DNA of 64,000 nt from Chitinispirillum alkaliphilum (lineage in GTDB: Bacteria > Fibrobacterota > Chitinivibrionia > Chitinivibrionales > Chitinispirillaceae). Positions 44,589 through 53,932 of this stretch are shown here, piece by piece. A program made the translations under genes and the position numbers. The stretch covers positions 1 to 64,000 of the forward strand of contig LDWW01000020.1 in assembly GCA_001045525.1 (NCBI GenBank), read 5' to 3'. The notes under the pieces are model-generated. The model saw only the letters and a program-made list of their open reading frames with translations. It did not search any database and was not told where the DNA came from. Positions within the stretch are counted from its first letter, which is position 1. Each line of letters starts with the position of its first letter.

Positions 44589-45604
44589 ATAGTAAAAAAA
44601 TCATAATCAGTCTGGGGGTAATAGTTGTTGTTGCCCTGACAATCTTTGTGGCCGAGCGGCTCAGTAACCAGGCTCCGCCTGATCATAAGTTAAGATTTTT
44701 TCCCGGAGTAACTGAATCCTCAATTTCCGGTATTCATATAAGCGAAGGCGAGAATTCTGTGATCCTTACCAAAGACGGAAACAGATGGTTTGTCAAGTCC
44801 GGGGATGAGGAACATAAAACAGAATCATTCGAAAATGCGGATTCTGAATCTCCAGAACGTTTTCTCGCTGACAGCGCCTCCGTACAGGTTGTATTGGAGA
44901 AAATCGTAAATCTGAGAAAAAACACCCTGGTTTCAGAAAACCCGGAAAGACAATCCTCCTTTGAAGTTGATGAAGAATCGGGTGTTTTTGTCAGTATGTG
45001 GGATGAGAGGGAAAAATCTTTGGGAGCATTCAGAATAGGGAAAACCGCTATAGACTGGAACACCCATTATGTGCGACAAATGGGATCTAATTCGGTTTAT
45101 TCCATAGCCGGCGGGGTCCGCTACCCTTTCTTTTCAGAAGTGAACAGATGGCGTGACAGGCGTATCATGAGTTTTAACAGAAATGATGTTCTAAGAATCA
45201 ACATCGACAAACAGGGTGAGGAGGAATTCACCATTGAGAAAGTCGGACAGGAATGGATGATTACTCATCCTGTTTCCCATGTTGCCAATATTGATACTGT
45301 TGCCAGTATTTTGGCAACCGCAACAACACTGAGAACATCCGGTTTCGAAAACGAACTCACAGACTATGATGAAATGGGTTTGACTGAACCTGAACTGAGA
45401 TTCTCTGTTGATCTTTCAGATGGAACAAGGAGAGAGGTCATCGTTGGTGATGAAAATGAAAAAACGCAGCGATGGACTAAAGCAGAAGGAAGAAATGACC
45501 TGTTTTTGATATCAACATTTGATTTCAACAGACTCAACAGAGGACTTGAAAACGTTAAAGCTGCAGCTGCTGAGGTTATCGAAAGTCCCGATGAACTGAT
45601 GTAG
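44585..45604 (+). CDS. DUF4340 domain protein
   Basis: A periplasm-facing membrane-anchored protein of 339 residues. One N-terminal membrane segment (IIISLGVIVVVALTIFVA) is followed by beta-rich DUF4340 repeats (GIHISEGENSVILTKDGNRW, then DVLRINIDKQGEEEFTIEK, then WMITHPVSHVANIDTVASIL). DUF4340 genes regularly follow GldG-like genes, and here the ATG overlaps that stop by 4 bases. Its role in the transporter is not known. A perfect hairpin terminator follows. Confidence 0.87.
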   Translation: MNSKKIIISLGVIVVVALTIFVAERLSNQAPPDHKLRFFPGVTESSISGIHISEGENSVILTKDGNRWFVKSGDEEHKTESFENADSESPERFLADSASVQVVLEKIVNLRKNTLVSENPERQSSFEVDEESGVFVSMWDEREKSLGAFRIGKTAIDWNTHYVRQMGSNSVYSIAGGVRYPFFSEVNRWRDRRIMSFNRNDVLRINIDKQGEEEFTIEKVGQEWMITHPVSHVANIDTVASILATATTLRTSGFENELTDYDEMGLTEPELRFSVDLSDGTRREVIVGDENEKTQRWTKAEGRNDLFLISTFDFNRLNRGLENVKAAAAEVIESPDELM

Positions 45605-45634
45605 TAATTTACACCCAATATGTTAAAGTCCTGG

Positions 45635-45673
45635 AAGAGCCTGTACTGATATTTCAGAACAGGCTCTTGTTTT
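45635..45673 (+). terminator. Rho-independent terminator of the Gld-type ABC operon
   Basis: AAGAGCCTGT (45635-45644) and ACAGGCTCTT (45659-45668) form a perfect 10-bp stem, followed by GTTTT. It overlaps the end of the convergent Hsp70 gene. Confidence 0.78.
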
Positions 45674-48506
45674 AACCACTTATCCTCAAACCCTTTGGAA
45701 GCGATTCACCAAAAGCTGCACTCCGCTCTTCTTCATCAAGACTTCCGCCATCTTTTACCAGAGCGATATAATGAGCCGGTGCCTGATTACCGTTCAGGTA
45801 GCTGGCAACTTTTTCCCTGAGCTCCGCACTGAGATCCCTGTATCGATCTCCAGTAAACCTCCCCATCTGCATGATGCTGAAAAACAGATTTACTCCCGGA
45901 CGCCCTTTACTCATCAGCAGCTCAACCCATGAACTTACAGTTTCTGGATCAACCAGTTTATTTAGAGGACCATACATCGGGACTCTGGCACCAAGTCTGC
46001 CAAGAGACCAAATAACGGCATCAGAAAGGGAATCTTTTCTGTTGATGAGATTCAGTGCAATTTCACCCAGTTCTTTCTTTACCGATGACTCAAGATTTTC
46101 AAGCGATGCCAGAAGACGCCATATCTCGCACAACTCATGCAACCCATATCTCTCATCTTCTGATTTACCCTGTTTTCTTTTCTTCTTTACAGCTTGTTGC
46201 GCCCCAAAACGAACTCTGAGCGATTTAAGAAGGGGTTGTGCCAGAGTATTCTGCTGTCCGTAAGTAAGTCCCCCTGCCAGACGTCGCCACAGTATCCACC
46301 ACTCCGAACGACAGGACTGATTGCGGGGATGATTAACTCCTAAGCGGTATATCTGCCAGGTCTGTTTAACTCTCCAATCATCAATCGCCATTCCATAGCC
46401 CGGGCGAAGAGAGAACCCCAGAAGATTAAGCCAACGGGTTTCATATTGTATGTCGATACTGCGCCCGCTTTCGTTTTCCAGAATAGCTTCCCACATAGAA
46501 CGCAGGAATGAAGGCGGCCAGTTTAGACGTTCAATACCGGAAATGTGCTCAAGTCTTTTCATCAAATTCCGCGGATCCCCGGTACGTTCAGAATCAGTTC
46601 TGAAAGTATTAACAATGGTTTCAAGGCATTCGTTAACGGTATCTATGTCTAGAACCCCGGCCTTTTCGCCCTCTCCCCTGTGAGCAGAAATATCTGTTCT
46701 GGTAGCCGATCGAACATCGAACTGAAGTTTCCAGCTCCGGTTACCACCCTTCTCCGTGCACCACAAATCCAGTGTACCAATTTCGGTAAGCCGCACGTGA
46801 AGTACCACTTCTACACTTCCTGCCTCCATACTTTTTCCCGAGCGCAGAACAGTTCGTATCGGTGGTAAAGAGTGCATTTCAAGAGGATCAATTTCAACCA
46901 ATTCACCCGATGAGTCAGTGGTGCGTATACTCGACACATAGAGAGGGAATTCCACCGGCTGACGGATAAGTAAACTGAATGTTCTCCCTGACATGTCAAC
47001 ACTCTGTCCTTCCTGCAGACCGGCAGGAGCAAGACACAGTGCAGAAAGAGCAACCCTGTCATCCTCTGGGACCTCAACTCCGATATAATATGAACGGGCA
47101 AGCCCCGCTGAAATTCTTACCCCCGTACCTCTTCTTACCAGACCAAAATATGCCGCACCCCGGCTCACAGCCAGCTCCGGTCGCATATTCGACAATACAT
47201 CAGGGCTCCAGGTGGGATCCTCTTGTGAGAACCATTTTTTTAGCACCATCAGCACTCTGTTCTGAATTGTTTCAGAAGATAAAACCCCGCCGTTGAAAAG
47301 GATTATATCCGGCCTCACGGCATTAAGCTGTCCCTGATCTTCAGCATTCTGTGCATGCGAAGTAAGGAATGAAGCTAAATACCGGGTCACAGCAGCATCA
47401 GGAGCGTATGGCAATCCAAACTCCTGAAATCCGGATTGACGTGTTTCAGGTTTTTCATTTATATCAACAACAGGAAAAAAACCATCTATCAAGATCTGCT
47501 GCGCTTCTTCCCTGGTCAGAGTTGCCTGTATGGAAGAACCAATAAGAGAGGTTCCGGTTCCTGCAATGTTTACAGTCACACTTGCTGGTGAAGATTCCCC
47601 CAGAAGCTTTTCCTTGGCAAATTGGCAACTGCGTACAAGAGAGGTGAATTGCCGCGGGGTGAGACGTTTGCCCTCGAGTAGTTTTTTTTCGATGTAATAG
47701 GCAAGAGCAAGGTCCTGATTATCCCCTCCAAGTATCAGATGGTCCCCCACCGCTATACGGTGAAATCTTACTCCTCCATTCTCCGGTTTAACCTCGATGA
47801 GAGTAAAATCTGTTGTACCTCCCCCGATATCACAGATCAGAATTTTCTGACCGGCACTAACCTTCTGCTGCCAATCTGTTGAGTTTGTGTTTATCCATGA
47901 ATAGAATGCAGCTTGTGGCTCCTCGAGTAACACTAGATTTGAAAAACCCGCTTTTATGGCAGCTTCAACGGTTAGCTCTCTTGCAATTTCATCAAAAGAG
48001 GCAGGTACAGTGATGATTACTTCCTGATCCTGAAGCAGTTCCTGAGGATGCTCATGATTCCAGGCCTGAAGAATATGGTTGAGGTAACGGGAGGTAACCT
48101 CTACGGGTGAAATCTTCTCCACATCTTCAGCTGCATGCCATGGAAGCAGGGGTGCTGTGCGGTCAACACCAGAATGACTTAGCCATGATTTTGCAGAAAC
48201 AACCAGACGTCCGGGTACATTGGCACCATGGTTCCTGGCAAAGATCCCTGTTGTCACACGGGAAGATTCTGCACTCCAGGGCAACCTGAGAGCACCTTCG
48301 GAAAACTCAGCCCTGGCCGATTCATAATGAAACGAGGGAAACAAATCCCTTTTTTCAAACTCCCCGGGGGCAACAGCCTGAAAAACCGGGAAATCCTCTA
48401 TTTTCTTTTCTGCAGAAAATGTATCAACAAACGATACCGCAGAGTTTGTTGTCCCCAGGTCTATTCCTACGATAAATCTTTTCTCCTGCTCCTTTTCCTC
48501 CATCAT
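45672..48506 (-). CDS. Atypical Hsp70 family protein with long C-terminal region (DUF3731 type)
   Basis: An Hsp70-like ATPase of 944 residues. Phosphate-loop motifs are FIVGIDLGTTNSAVSFVD near residue 12, ILICDIGGGTTDFTLIEV near 228 and LFNGGVLSS with SRGAAYFGLV near 400-445. The usual peptide-binding domain is replaced by a beta region (500-610) and a long helical C-terminal region (640-944) of the DUF3731 type (for example WRRLAGGLTYGQQNTLAQPL). It lies 2 bases after the shorter Hsp70 gene and shares long stretches with it, so the pair arose by tandem duplication. No DnaJ or GrpE gene is nearby. Confidence 0.9.
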   Translation of the reverse strand: MMEEKEQEKRFIVGIDLGTTNSAVSFVDTFSAEKKIEDFPVFQAVAPGEFEKRDLFPSFHYESARAEFSEGALRLPWSAESSRVTTGIFARNHGANVPGRLVVSAKSWLSHSGVDRTAPLLPWHAAEDVEKISPVEVTSRYLNHILQAWNHEHPQELLQDQEVIITVPASFDEIARELTVEAAIKAGFSNLVLLEEPQAAFYSWINTNSTDWQQKVSAGQKILICDIGGGTTDFTLIEVKPENGGVRFHRIAVGDHLILGGDNQDLALAYYIEKKLLEGKRLTPRQFTSLVRSCQFAKEKLLGESSPASVTVNIAGTGTSLIGSSIQATLTREEAQQILIDGFFPVVDINEKPETRQSGFQEFGLPYAPDAAVTRYLASFLTSHAQNAEDQGQLNAVRPDIILFNGGVLSSETIQNRVLMVLKKWFSQEDPTWSPDVLSNMRPELAVSRGAAYFGLVRRGTGVRISAGLARSYYIGVEVPEDDRVALSALCLAPAGLQEGQSVDMSGRTFSLLIRQPVEFPLYVSSIRTTDSSGELVEIDPLEMHSLPPIRTVLRSGKSMEAGSVEVVLHVRLTEIGTLDLWCTEKGGNRSWKLQFDVRSATRTDISAHRGEGEKAGVLDIDTVNECLETIVNTFRTDSERTGDPRNLMKRLEHISGIERLNWPPSFLRSMWEAILENESGRSIDIQYETRWLNLLGFSLRPGYGMAIDDWRVKQTWQIYRLGVNHPRNQSCRSEWWILWRRLAGGLTYGQQNTLAQPLLKSLRVRFGAQQAVKKKRKQGKSEDERYGLHELCEIWRLLASLENLESSVKKELGEIALNLINRKDSLSDAVIWSLGRLGARVPMYGPLNKLVDPETVSSWVELLMSKGRPGVNLFFSIMQMGRFTGDRYRDLSAELREKVASYLNGNQAPAHYIALVKDGGSLDEEERSAAFGESLPKGLRISG

Positions 48507-48508
48507 TT

Positions 48509-50284
48509 CTAAGCTTCCCTTACACTAAATTCCAATTTCCAGGAGTCATCAGATATTGTACTGTTGCACCATAGTTCAAAAACACCCAGTTCAGTTATAC
48601 GTGACCTGAACCTGACAGGCACATAACCTTCCTGGAATTTCTCATCACCCGGCAGGTTAACTTCAAGAGAATCAGTCTCCTCAAGGTCACTCTCCCCTAA
48701 GATGGTCAGCAAATCCCCGGCAACGTCATTCTTACGTACCGAAGAGCTAAAAAAGCGGAATCTTGCCTGCTCTCCCACCACAAGCCCTATCTCTTCACCC
48801 GGCACCTCTATCTCACTACCCTCTTCCATTCCAAACGGTACAACACAGAGCGCTGTCAGGGGTCTTTCCATTCCTGGCACAGCAGGACCAGATGTCTCTA
48901 TTCCGATGTAGTAAGAGCGGCCCGTTCCACCTCTTATTCTCAACCCGCCAGTCTTCTTTACATAAGAGTAATAGGCTGCACCGCGTGACACTGCATAATC
49001 TAAATCCGGCGACTGCTCAAGAGCTATAACTTCATTTTCAAACCACGACTGCACAACTTCCAAAGTACGATGTTTTAGAGCATCAGCCTTAAAAACACCA
49101 CCATTAAAGAGCACATGCGTAGGGTAAGCAGGTTTGCCATTTTCGCCCTGAACAGAAAGGAAATGAGCAAGATGCCTTGTAATACCTGTGTCAGTTTCAA
49201 AGGGAAGGCCGATCTGTTTAAACCCAGATACGCCACGCCTTGCAGGAGTGGCATCAATTCCACATGGGGGCATAAAACCATCCAGCAGAATTCCTCTTAC
49301 CTGATCGATTTCCAAATCGATGGAAATCGTACCTCCGATCAGTTTCGCCCCTCTCCCAAGGACTGTGACCGGAGCAGTTGACTGCCCATCGGAGGTGAGC
49401 AGCTTTTCTTTGGCATTTCTGCATGCATGCCAAAGTGAGACAGACTGCCAGGGGTCAAGCTCAATTCCCTTCTCTGCAAAAGCATTCCGGGCTAAGTGAG
49501 CCAGTGTAAGATCCATATTATCTCCGCCTACCAGAATATGGTTTCCCACTGCTATACGTTTAAGTACAAGGTCACCCTCCTCCTCCTCTACGCCTATAAG
49601 GGTAAAGTCGGTAGTACCTCCCCCTACATCAAAGATCAAAATAGTCTCACCGACTTTCAGACGTTTTCTCCATTCTTCACCTACATCTGCGAGCCAGGAA
49701 TAGACCGCAGACTGAGGCTCTTCGAGAAGCACCAGATCATCAGGAAGCCCGGAGAGCCGTGCTGCTTCCATCGTTAGTTCCCGTGCACTTGCATCAAATG
49801 AAGCCGGTACCGTTAAGACGACCTGTTGCTCCTGTATAGGTGCCTGGGGAAATTCCCTGTTCCATACTTGCGCCATATGAGACAAATAGCGCCTCGAAGC
49901 TTCAACCGGTGAAATTTTATCCACATCCTCAGGAGCACCCCAGGGCAGGATCGCATCTCTTCGATCCACGCGGGTGTGAGCAAGCCAGGATTTCGCTGCA
50001 GAGACCGTCCGGGTGGGAACATCTGCAGATTGCTGTCTTGCGCATTCCCCGACGGCATAGTTTTTCTCATTATCCCATGGAAGCTCATATGCTCCGCTCT
50101 CTTTTTCAGCTGAAGTTGCCAAATAACAGAAAGAGGGCAGAGAAGAGCGGTTTTCGATTGTTGAAGGTGTTACCAGTTGAGGAATCTGAAGAATCGAAAC
50201 TTCTGCATTCTCCCCTAAAGGGGTATAAGCCATAACACTATTTGTTGTTCCCAGATCTATCCCTATAGCATATTGAGAGGACAT
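48509..50284 (-). CDS. Atypical Hsp70 family protein, short form
   Basis: An Hsp70-like ATPase of about 591 residues. Motifs: YAIGIDLGTTNSVMAYTP at the start, ILIFDVGGGTTDFTLIGV near residue 225 and VLFNGGVFKADAL with SRGAAYYSYV further on. After the ATPase domain only a short beta region remains (residues 490-590), with no helical lid, unlike DnaK. I prefer the ATG at 50284 because AAGGAG lies 10 bases upstream; a TTG 8 codons earlier overlaps that site. It is in one operon with DUF2760 (upstream) and the long Hsp70 (downstream), a set also seen in proteobacteria. Confidence 0.9.
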   Translation of the reverse strand: MSSQYAIGIDLGTTNSVMAYTPLGENAEVSILQIPQLVTPSTIENRSSLPSFCYLATSAEKESGAYELPWDNEKNYAVGECARQQSADVPTRTVSAAKSWLAHTRVDRRDAILPWGAPEDVDKISPVEASRRYLSHMAQVWNREFPQAPIQEQQVVLTVPASFDASARELTMEAARLSGLPDDLVLLEEPQSAVYSWLADVGEEWRKRLKVGETILIFDVGGGTTDFTLIGVEEEEGDLVLKRIAVGNHILVGGDNMDLTLAHLARNAFAEKGIELDPWQSVSLWHACRNAKEKLLTSDGQSTAPVTVLGRGAKLIGGTISIDLEIDQVRGILLDGFMPPCGIDATPARRGVSGFKQIGLPFETDTGITRHLAHFLSVQGENGKPAYPTHVLFNGGVFKADALKHRTLEVVQSWFENEVIALEQSPDLDYAVSRGAAYYSYVKKTGGLRIRGGTGRSYYIGIETSGPAVPGMERPLTALCVVPFGMEEGSEIEVPGEEIGLVVGEQARFRFFSSSVRKNDVAGDLLTILGESDLEETDSLEVNLPGDEKFQEGYVPVRFRSRITELGVFELWCNSTISDDSWKLEFSVREA

Positions 50285-50355
50285 ATTCTTCTCACTCCTT
50301 ATTAACAAGTTTTTTAACTCTGTGGTGAAAGAAAAAAAGAGTTACTCACTGTTAC

Positions 50356-50892
50356 TCAGGTCAACTCCATTTCTGCCGGTGCGATCACATCTGAACTCTC
50401 CTCCTTACCCTGCCAGATGGGAAGTTCACATTTTGTAGCTTTCCACCCTCTGTGCCTCAGAACACCATCATAAGGAGGATTTCCGGTGACATTTCCAGTA
50501 AGCCTGTATTTTTCGGGATCAAACTCCCCGGTAATATGTATTTTCTCCCCTTCCTCTTTCTCCTCAACAGGTTCTATGCCCAAGGTTTTCTCCAACACAG
50601 CAGCACACCCTCTGTGCACATCCCTTACCGCAGCTCCGATCTGAGCATCAGTGTAGGCATCAATAGGCTCTTTGAAAAAATCAACCAGTCGTCCCTCTCT
50701 CTGCAGCATTGCCATAAGTTGTACGGCTTCAGACCTTTTTGGTTTATCCTCTTCTACGGGAGGTGGTGGTTCCTCCTGGGGGATCTGAAGCGGTTCCTTT
50801 TGGAAATAGGGTTGTATTTCACCCCTGAACTGTTTGTTTAACAGGACCCAGAAAAATGTGCGCAATGCTAATTCTACTCTGTTCATTCTCAT
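50356..50892 (-). CDS. DUF2760 domain protein
   Basis: A 178-residue protein of the DUF2760 family: N-terminal helix (RVELALRTFFWVLLNKQF), a proline/glutamate-rich link (residues 36-55), then the conserved core AVQLMAMLQREGRLVDFFKE and YTDAQIGAAVRDVHRGC, and the end with LTGNVTGNPPYDGVLRHRGW. The family regularly precedes Hsp70 pairs like the one downstream (72 bases to the chosen Hsp70 start), so it is probably their partner or substrate adapter; that role is inferred from context. First gene of the operon, with a palindrome in its leader. Confidence 0.88.
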   Translation of the reverse strand: MRMNRVELALRTFFWVLLNKQFRGEIQPYFQKEPLQIPQEEPPPPVEEDKPKRSEAVQLMAMLQREGRLVDFFKEPIDAYTDAQIGAAVRDVHRGCAAVLEKTLGIEPVEEKEEGEKIHITGEFDPEKYRLTGNVTGNPPYDGVLRHRGWKATKCELPIWQGKEESSDVIAPAEMELT

Positions 50893-50918
50893 ATCCTTTC
50901 ACACGTTTAGAAAAACTT

Positions 50919-50933
50919 TTGTCATTCTGACAA
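50919..50933. promoter_or_regulatory. Palindrome in the leader of the DUF2760-Hsp70 operon
   Basis: TTGTCATTCTGACAA: two perfect 6-base arms around TTC, 27 bases upstream of the DUF2760 ATG. It is shorter than, and different from, the CIRCE heat-shock element. A repressor site is plausible but unproven. The rest of 50893-51120 holds no gene. Confidence 0.45.
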
Positions 50934-51126
50934 GGCATACTATACAGACAAATGCTGTTGCAGAATTAAAAAAGGGGTCAACCCGGCAGAATGCTTGAAA
51001 ACAAGCTAATATAAAAAAAAACCATCTCAGAGTGGTAAAACAGCAGGGATTAAACCCAAAGCTGGCATAGCAGTTGCAATTTCTGTGCCACAGATAAGGA
51101 AGTTTGGGGAGAAAATGGGGGGAGAG

Positions 51127-51161
51127 AAATTGCCCGAACCCCCAGGAGGTTCGGACAATTT
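51127..51161 (-). terminator. Hairpin terminator after the DUF4168 gene
   Basis: Two 14-base arms (51127-51140 and 51148-51161) pair with one mismatch around a 7-base loop; the core is GAACC/GGTTC. Only a short T run (AATTTCTC) follows on the reverse strand. It begins 8 bases past the gene's stop. Confidence 0.55.
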
Positions 51162-51168
51162 TGTTTTC

Positions 51169-51654
51169 CTACTGCTGTTCCTGCAGCAGTTCATGTAAGC
51201 GCTGCTGTAGTTCCGGGGAAGTCTGAAGAGTCATCCCAATTTCCTGAAACCGTTCAGGTGTGAGTTGAGAGCGCTCAATGATACTCAGTGCATTTTCCTG
51301 AAGGCTGTATTGAATGGCATGGATTTTCTCAGATATTTGCCTTGCAGTCTCCAACTCCTGGGGTGAGGCATCAGATTCCATCTGAGGGTTGTTCTCCATC
51401 ATAGCGATTTCGTTATACCTCTCAGGAGTCATCCCATGCTCCTCTATCACTCCAAGCATCTCCTGCTCAGCCTCATTTTGCAGCTCCATCAACTCCTCAT
51501 TTACCCTTATAAACTCCAAAAGCTCCTCATCACTGATTTCGGCGGTGACACGAACAGAGCGATCAGCAGAAAATGCCATGAATATAGCTCCACACATCAA
51601 AACCGCTATCATAAAAACCTTGCCTCGTTTCAGACTATCTATACCACTGGGCAT
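51169..51654 (-). CDS. DUF4168 domain protein, exported
   Basis: A 161-residue protein. A signal peptide or anchor covers residues 8-30 (RGKVFMIAVLMCGAIFMAFS). The mature part is almost all helical and acidic, with two copies of a T-P-E-R-[FY]-x-E-I motif: HGMTPERYNEIAMM near residue 84 and SQLTPERFQEIGMTL near 145. This matches the DUF4168 family of small periplasmic helical proteins with no known function. A good ribosome site (AGGAGG) precedes the ATG. Divergent from the SpmA-SpmB fusion gene; the shared 205-base gap holds both promoters. Confidence 0.82.
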   Translation of the reverse strand: MPSGIDSLKRGKVFMIAVLMCGAIFMAFSADRSVRVTAEISDEELLEFIRVNEELMELQNEAEQEMLGVIEEHGMTPERYNEIAMMENNPQMESDASPQELETARQISEKIHAIQYSLQENALSIIERSQLTPERFQEIGMTLQTSPELQQRLHELLQEQQ

Positions 51655-51859
51655 TATTCCTCCTTTAACAAGGGATTCAAACCAAATACCAACCCAAATT
51701 CAAAACCTCACCCCCTATTAACCCGCAAGGACCATTCCATCCCCCAGTAAATGGTTTAAAAAACCACTACCCTACTGCCTATTTCTTTTATTAAATCCCT
51801 GCACTATACTATTTTTCCCATCATATACCTGGCGTACACATAGTCCCCGGAGGCTTATC

Positions 51860-53923
51860 CTGAAACTAACCAGATCATCACAGAAAAAACAGAACAAACC
51901 GGCTGCAATAAATATAATCTGGCTCTACATGATTCTAATTAGTATCGTTGTGGCCGCCTATACCGGGAATATGGATTCCCTCACTACCGCCTCATTCGAT
52001 TCTGCAAGAAGCGCCGTAACGCTGGCTATAGGACTGATTGGAGCTATGGCTCTCTGGCTTGGGATCATGAAAGTGGCGGAAACTGCCGGTATCATGAAAT
52101 CTATCGCCAAAGCTATCCGCCCACTTATGATACGACTGTTTCCTGATGTCCCCTCGGACCATCCCGCTATGTCAGCTATTATTATGAACATGGCCGCCAA
52201 TATGCTTGGACTGGGAAATGCTGCAACACCCATGGGCATCAAGGCAATGTCGGAACTGGACAAGCTGAATACAGAAAAAGATACTGCCTCAAACTCTATG
52301 TGCCTCTTTCTGGCAATTAATACTTCCAGTGTCACTATACTGCCCCTGGGAGTAATAGCGGTAAGAGCCTCTGCTGGAGCCAGAGGGCCTGCAGACATAT
52401 TACTTCCGGCAATACTGGCCACACTCTGCTCCACAATCGCCGCAATCTTTATTTCAAAACTTCTGGCTAAAAGATCACCAAACCCCAAACAGCTCAGCTG
52501 TTCTGAAATCAAAGAAACCGTTTCTGAGAAAGAACATTCAGTCCCAGAAAACAAAATACCGCTGGTAAAGCCTGGGTTTATTGGCAAAATCGCTGCATAC
52601 CTGCTCATTGCAGCATTTCTGGTCTCTATTGTCTACTCCAGCAACTCAGCAAGGATCACTCACTCACACGACCTGAAACTATTTTACTCAGCCCAAACAA
52701 ATGAGTCGATTCAAGTTTTCAGGGTGGTAACAGAGGAAAACAATAATATACTGAGTTGGAGAACTCAAACTGAAGACTCCTCCTCAACCATTAATATTTT
52801 CAGAAGAGTCAACCCTTTACTCCTGAGCGGTGATGATGATTTGAATCTCAACAATCAATGGCAGCAAATAAATTCAGAACCACTCTCCGCGTTTGCCGGT
52901 CCGTTCACATTTACAGACAGCTCCCTTGAAGCGGATGTAAAGTATCAGTACAAATTGGTCAGTTCAGACGAAAACACCATTGCATACGCCAAACCCGTAC
53001 CGATTTCAGGAGTACAGAGTGCATCAACCAGCAGTTTTATTCCCTATAACCCGGATCTACCCCTGAACATATTTATAGTCAACTCGATGGGTACCGATAC
53101 TGCCAACTCTCTAACCTGGCAAGCCAATTTGAACCAGGGTGACAACCATTTTCATCTGTATAGAAAACCCAAAGAAGCTCAGGCCAATATAAACGACACC
53201 GTCTGGAAACGGATAAGTACAACCACCATACCACAGGAGAGTGCCTCCGCCGAAACTCAGCTGATCAGTTTTGAAGACAGAAATTTTAACCACGGTACCA
53301 TCTATCAATACGCACTGATCATTTCTGATGAAAATGATCACCACGTGGCCGGGTATGCAGAGATTGAGTCGGCCCCGAAGCCTTTGGGATTTCTCGATTA
53401 TGTGAGCAGTGCAACCGGATGGCTAATCCCGATCATCATGGGCGGGCTTCTTCTTTTAGGCTATCTTAAAGGAGTGAAGGTCTATGAGGTCCTTACCGAC
53501 GGAGCCAAGGAAGGGTTTCAGGTAGCAGTAAGAATTATTCCATTCCTGGTAGCCATATTTGTAGCGATAGGTATGTTCAGAGCAAGCGGTGCACTCGAAC
53601 TTTTCACCCAACTCCTTAGCCCCCTTACAAGACTCATCGGTATGCCCGCAGAGGTGCTTCCAATGGCTTTATTGCGCCCGCTTTCCGGAACCGGTGCCTA
53701 CGGCTACATGGCAGAAATTGTGACTCAGGCACCCGACAGTTTCAGTGCCTTCATTTCATCTGTAATGCAGGGATCGACAGAAACCACCTTTTATGTGCTG
53801 GCTGTATATTTTGGAAGCATTGGAATAAGAAAAACCCGCCACGCTTTGCCTGCAGCACTGAGCGCAGATGCAATAGGTATTTTATCCGCACTGTTCTTTT
53901 CACATATCTTCTTCAACATGTGA
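51860..53923 (+). CDS. SpmA-SpmB fusion (nucleoside recognition domain) with inserted Fn3-like domains, apparent CTG start
   Basis: A 687-residue membrane protein. Residues 20-215 match SpmA (TGNMDSLTTASFDSARSAV, MNMAANMLGLGNAATPMGIK), and 510-687 match SpmB (ITPFL-type gate region, RPLSGTGAYGYMAEIV, GSTETTFYVLAVYFGSIGIR). Between them one more membrane segment (LLIAAFLVSIVYS) leads to about 235 polar residues with two Fn3-like repeats (NILSWRTQ with YQYKLVSSDE; NSLTWQAN with YQYALIISDE). The first ATG (51929) cuts the first membrane helix: upstream codons give AINIIWLY, as in SpmA. GGAGG (51849-51853) stands 6 bases before CTG at 51860, the only plausible start. Spm proteins aid core dehydration in spore formers; in others the role is unknown. 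Confidence 0.85.
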   Translation: MKLTRSSQKKQNKPAAINIIWLYMILISIVVAAYTGNMDSLTTASFDSARSAVTLAIGLIGAMALWLGIMKVAETAGIMKSIAKAIRPLMIRLFPDVPSDHPAMSAIIMNMAANMLGLGNAATPMGIKAMSELDKLNTEKDTASNSMCLFLAINTSSVTILPLGVIAVRASAGARGPADILLPAILATLCSTIAAIFISKLLAKRSPNPKQLSCSEIKETVSEKEHSVPENKIPLVKPGFIGKIAAYLLIAAFLVSIVYSSNSARITHSHDLKLFYSAQTNESIQVFRVVTEENNNILSWRTQTEDSSSTINIFRRVNPLLLSGDDDLNLNNQWQQINSEPLSAFAGPFTFTDSSLEADVKYQYKLVSSDENTIAYAKPVPISGVQSASTSSFIPYNPDLPLNIFIVNSMGTDTANSLTWQANLNQGDNHFHLYRKPKEAQANINDTVWKRISTTTIPQESASAETQLISFEDRNFNHGTIYQYALIISDENDHHVAGYAEIESAPKPLGFLDYVSSATGWLIPIIMGGLLLLGYLKGVKVYEVLTDGAKEGFQVAVRIIPFLVAIFVAIGMFRASGALELFTQLLSPLTRLIGMPAEVLPMALLRPLSGTGAYGYMAEIVTQAPDSFSAFISSVMQGSTETTFYVLAVYFGSIGIRKTRHALPAALSADAIGILSALFFSHIFFNM

Positions 53924-53932
53924 GGTAAAGAA

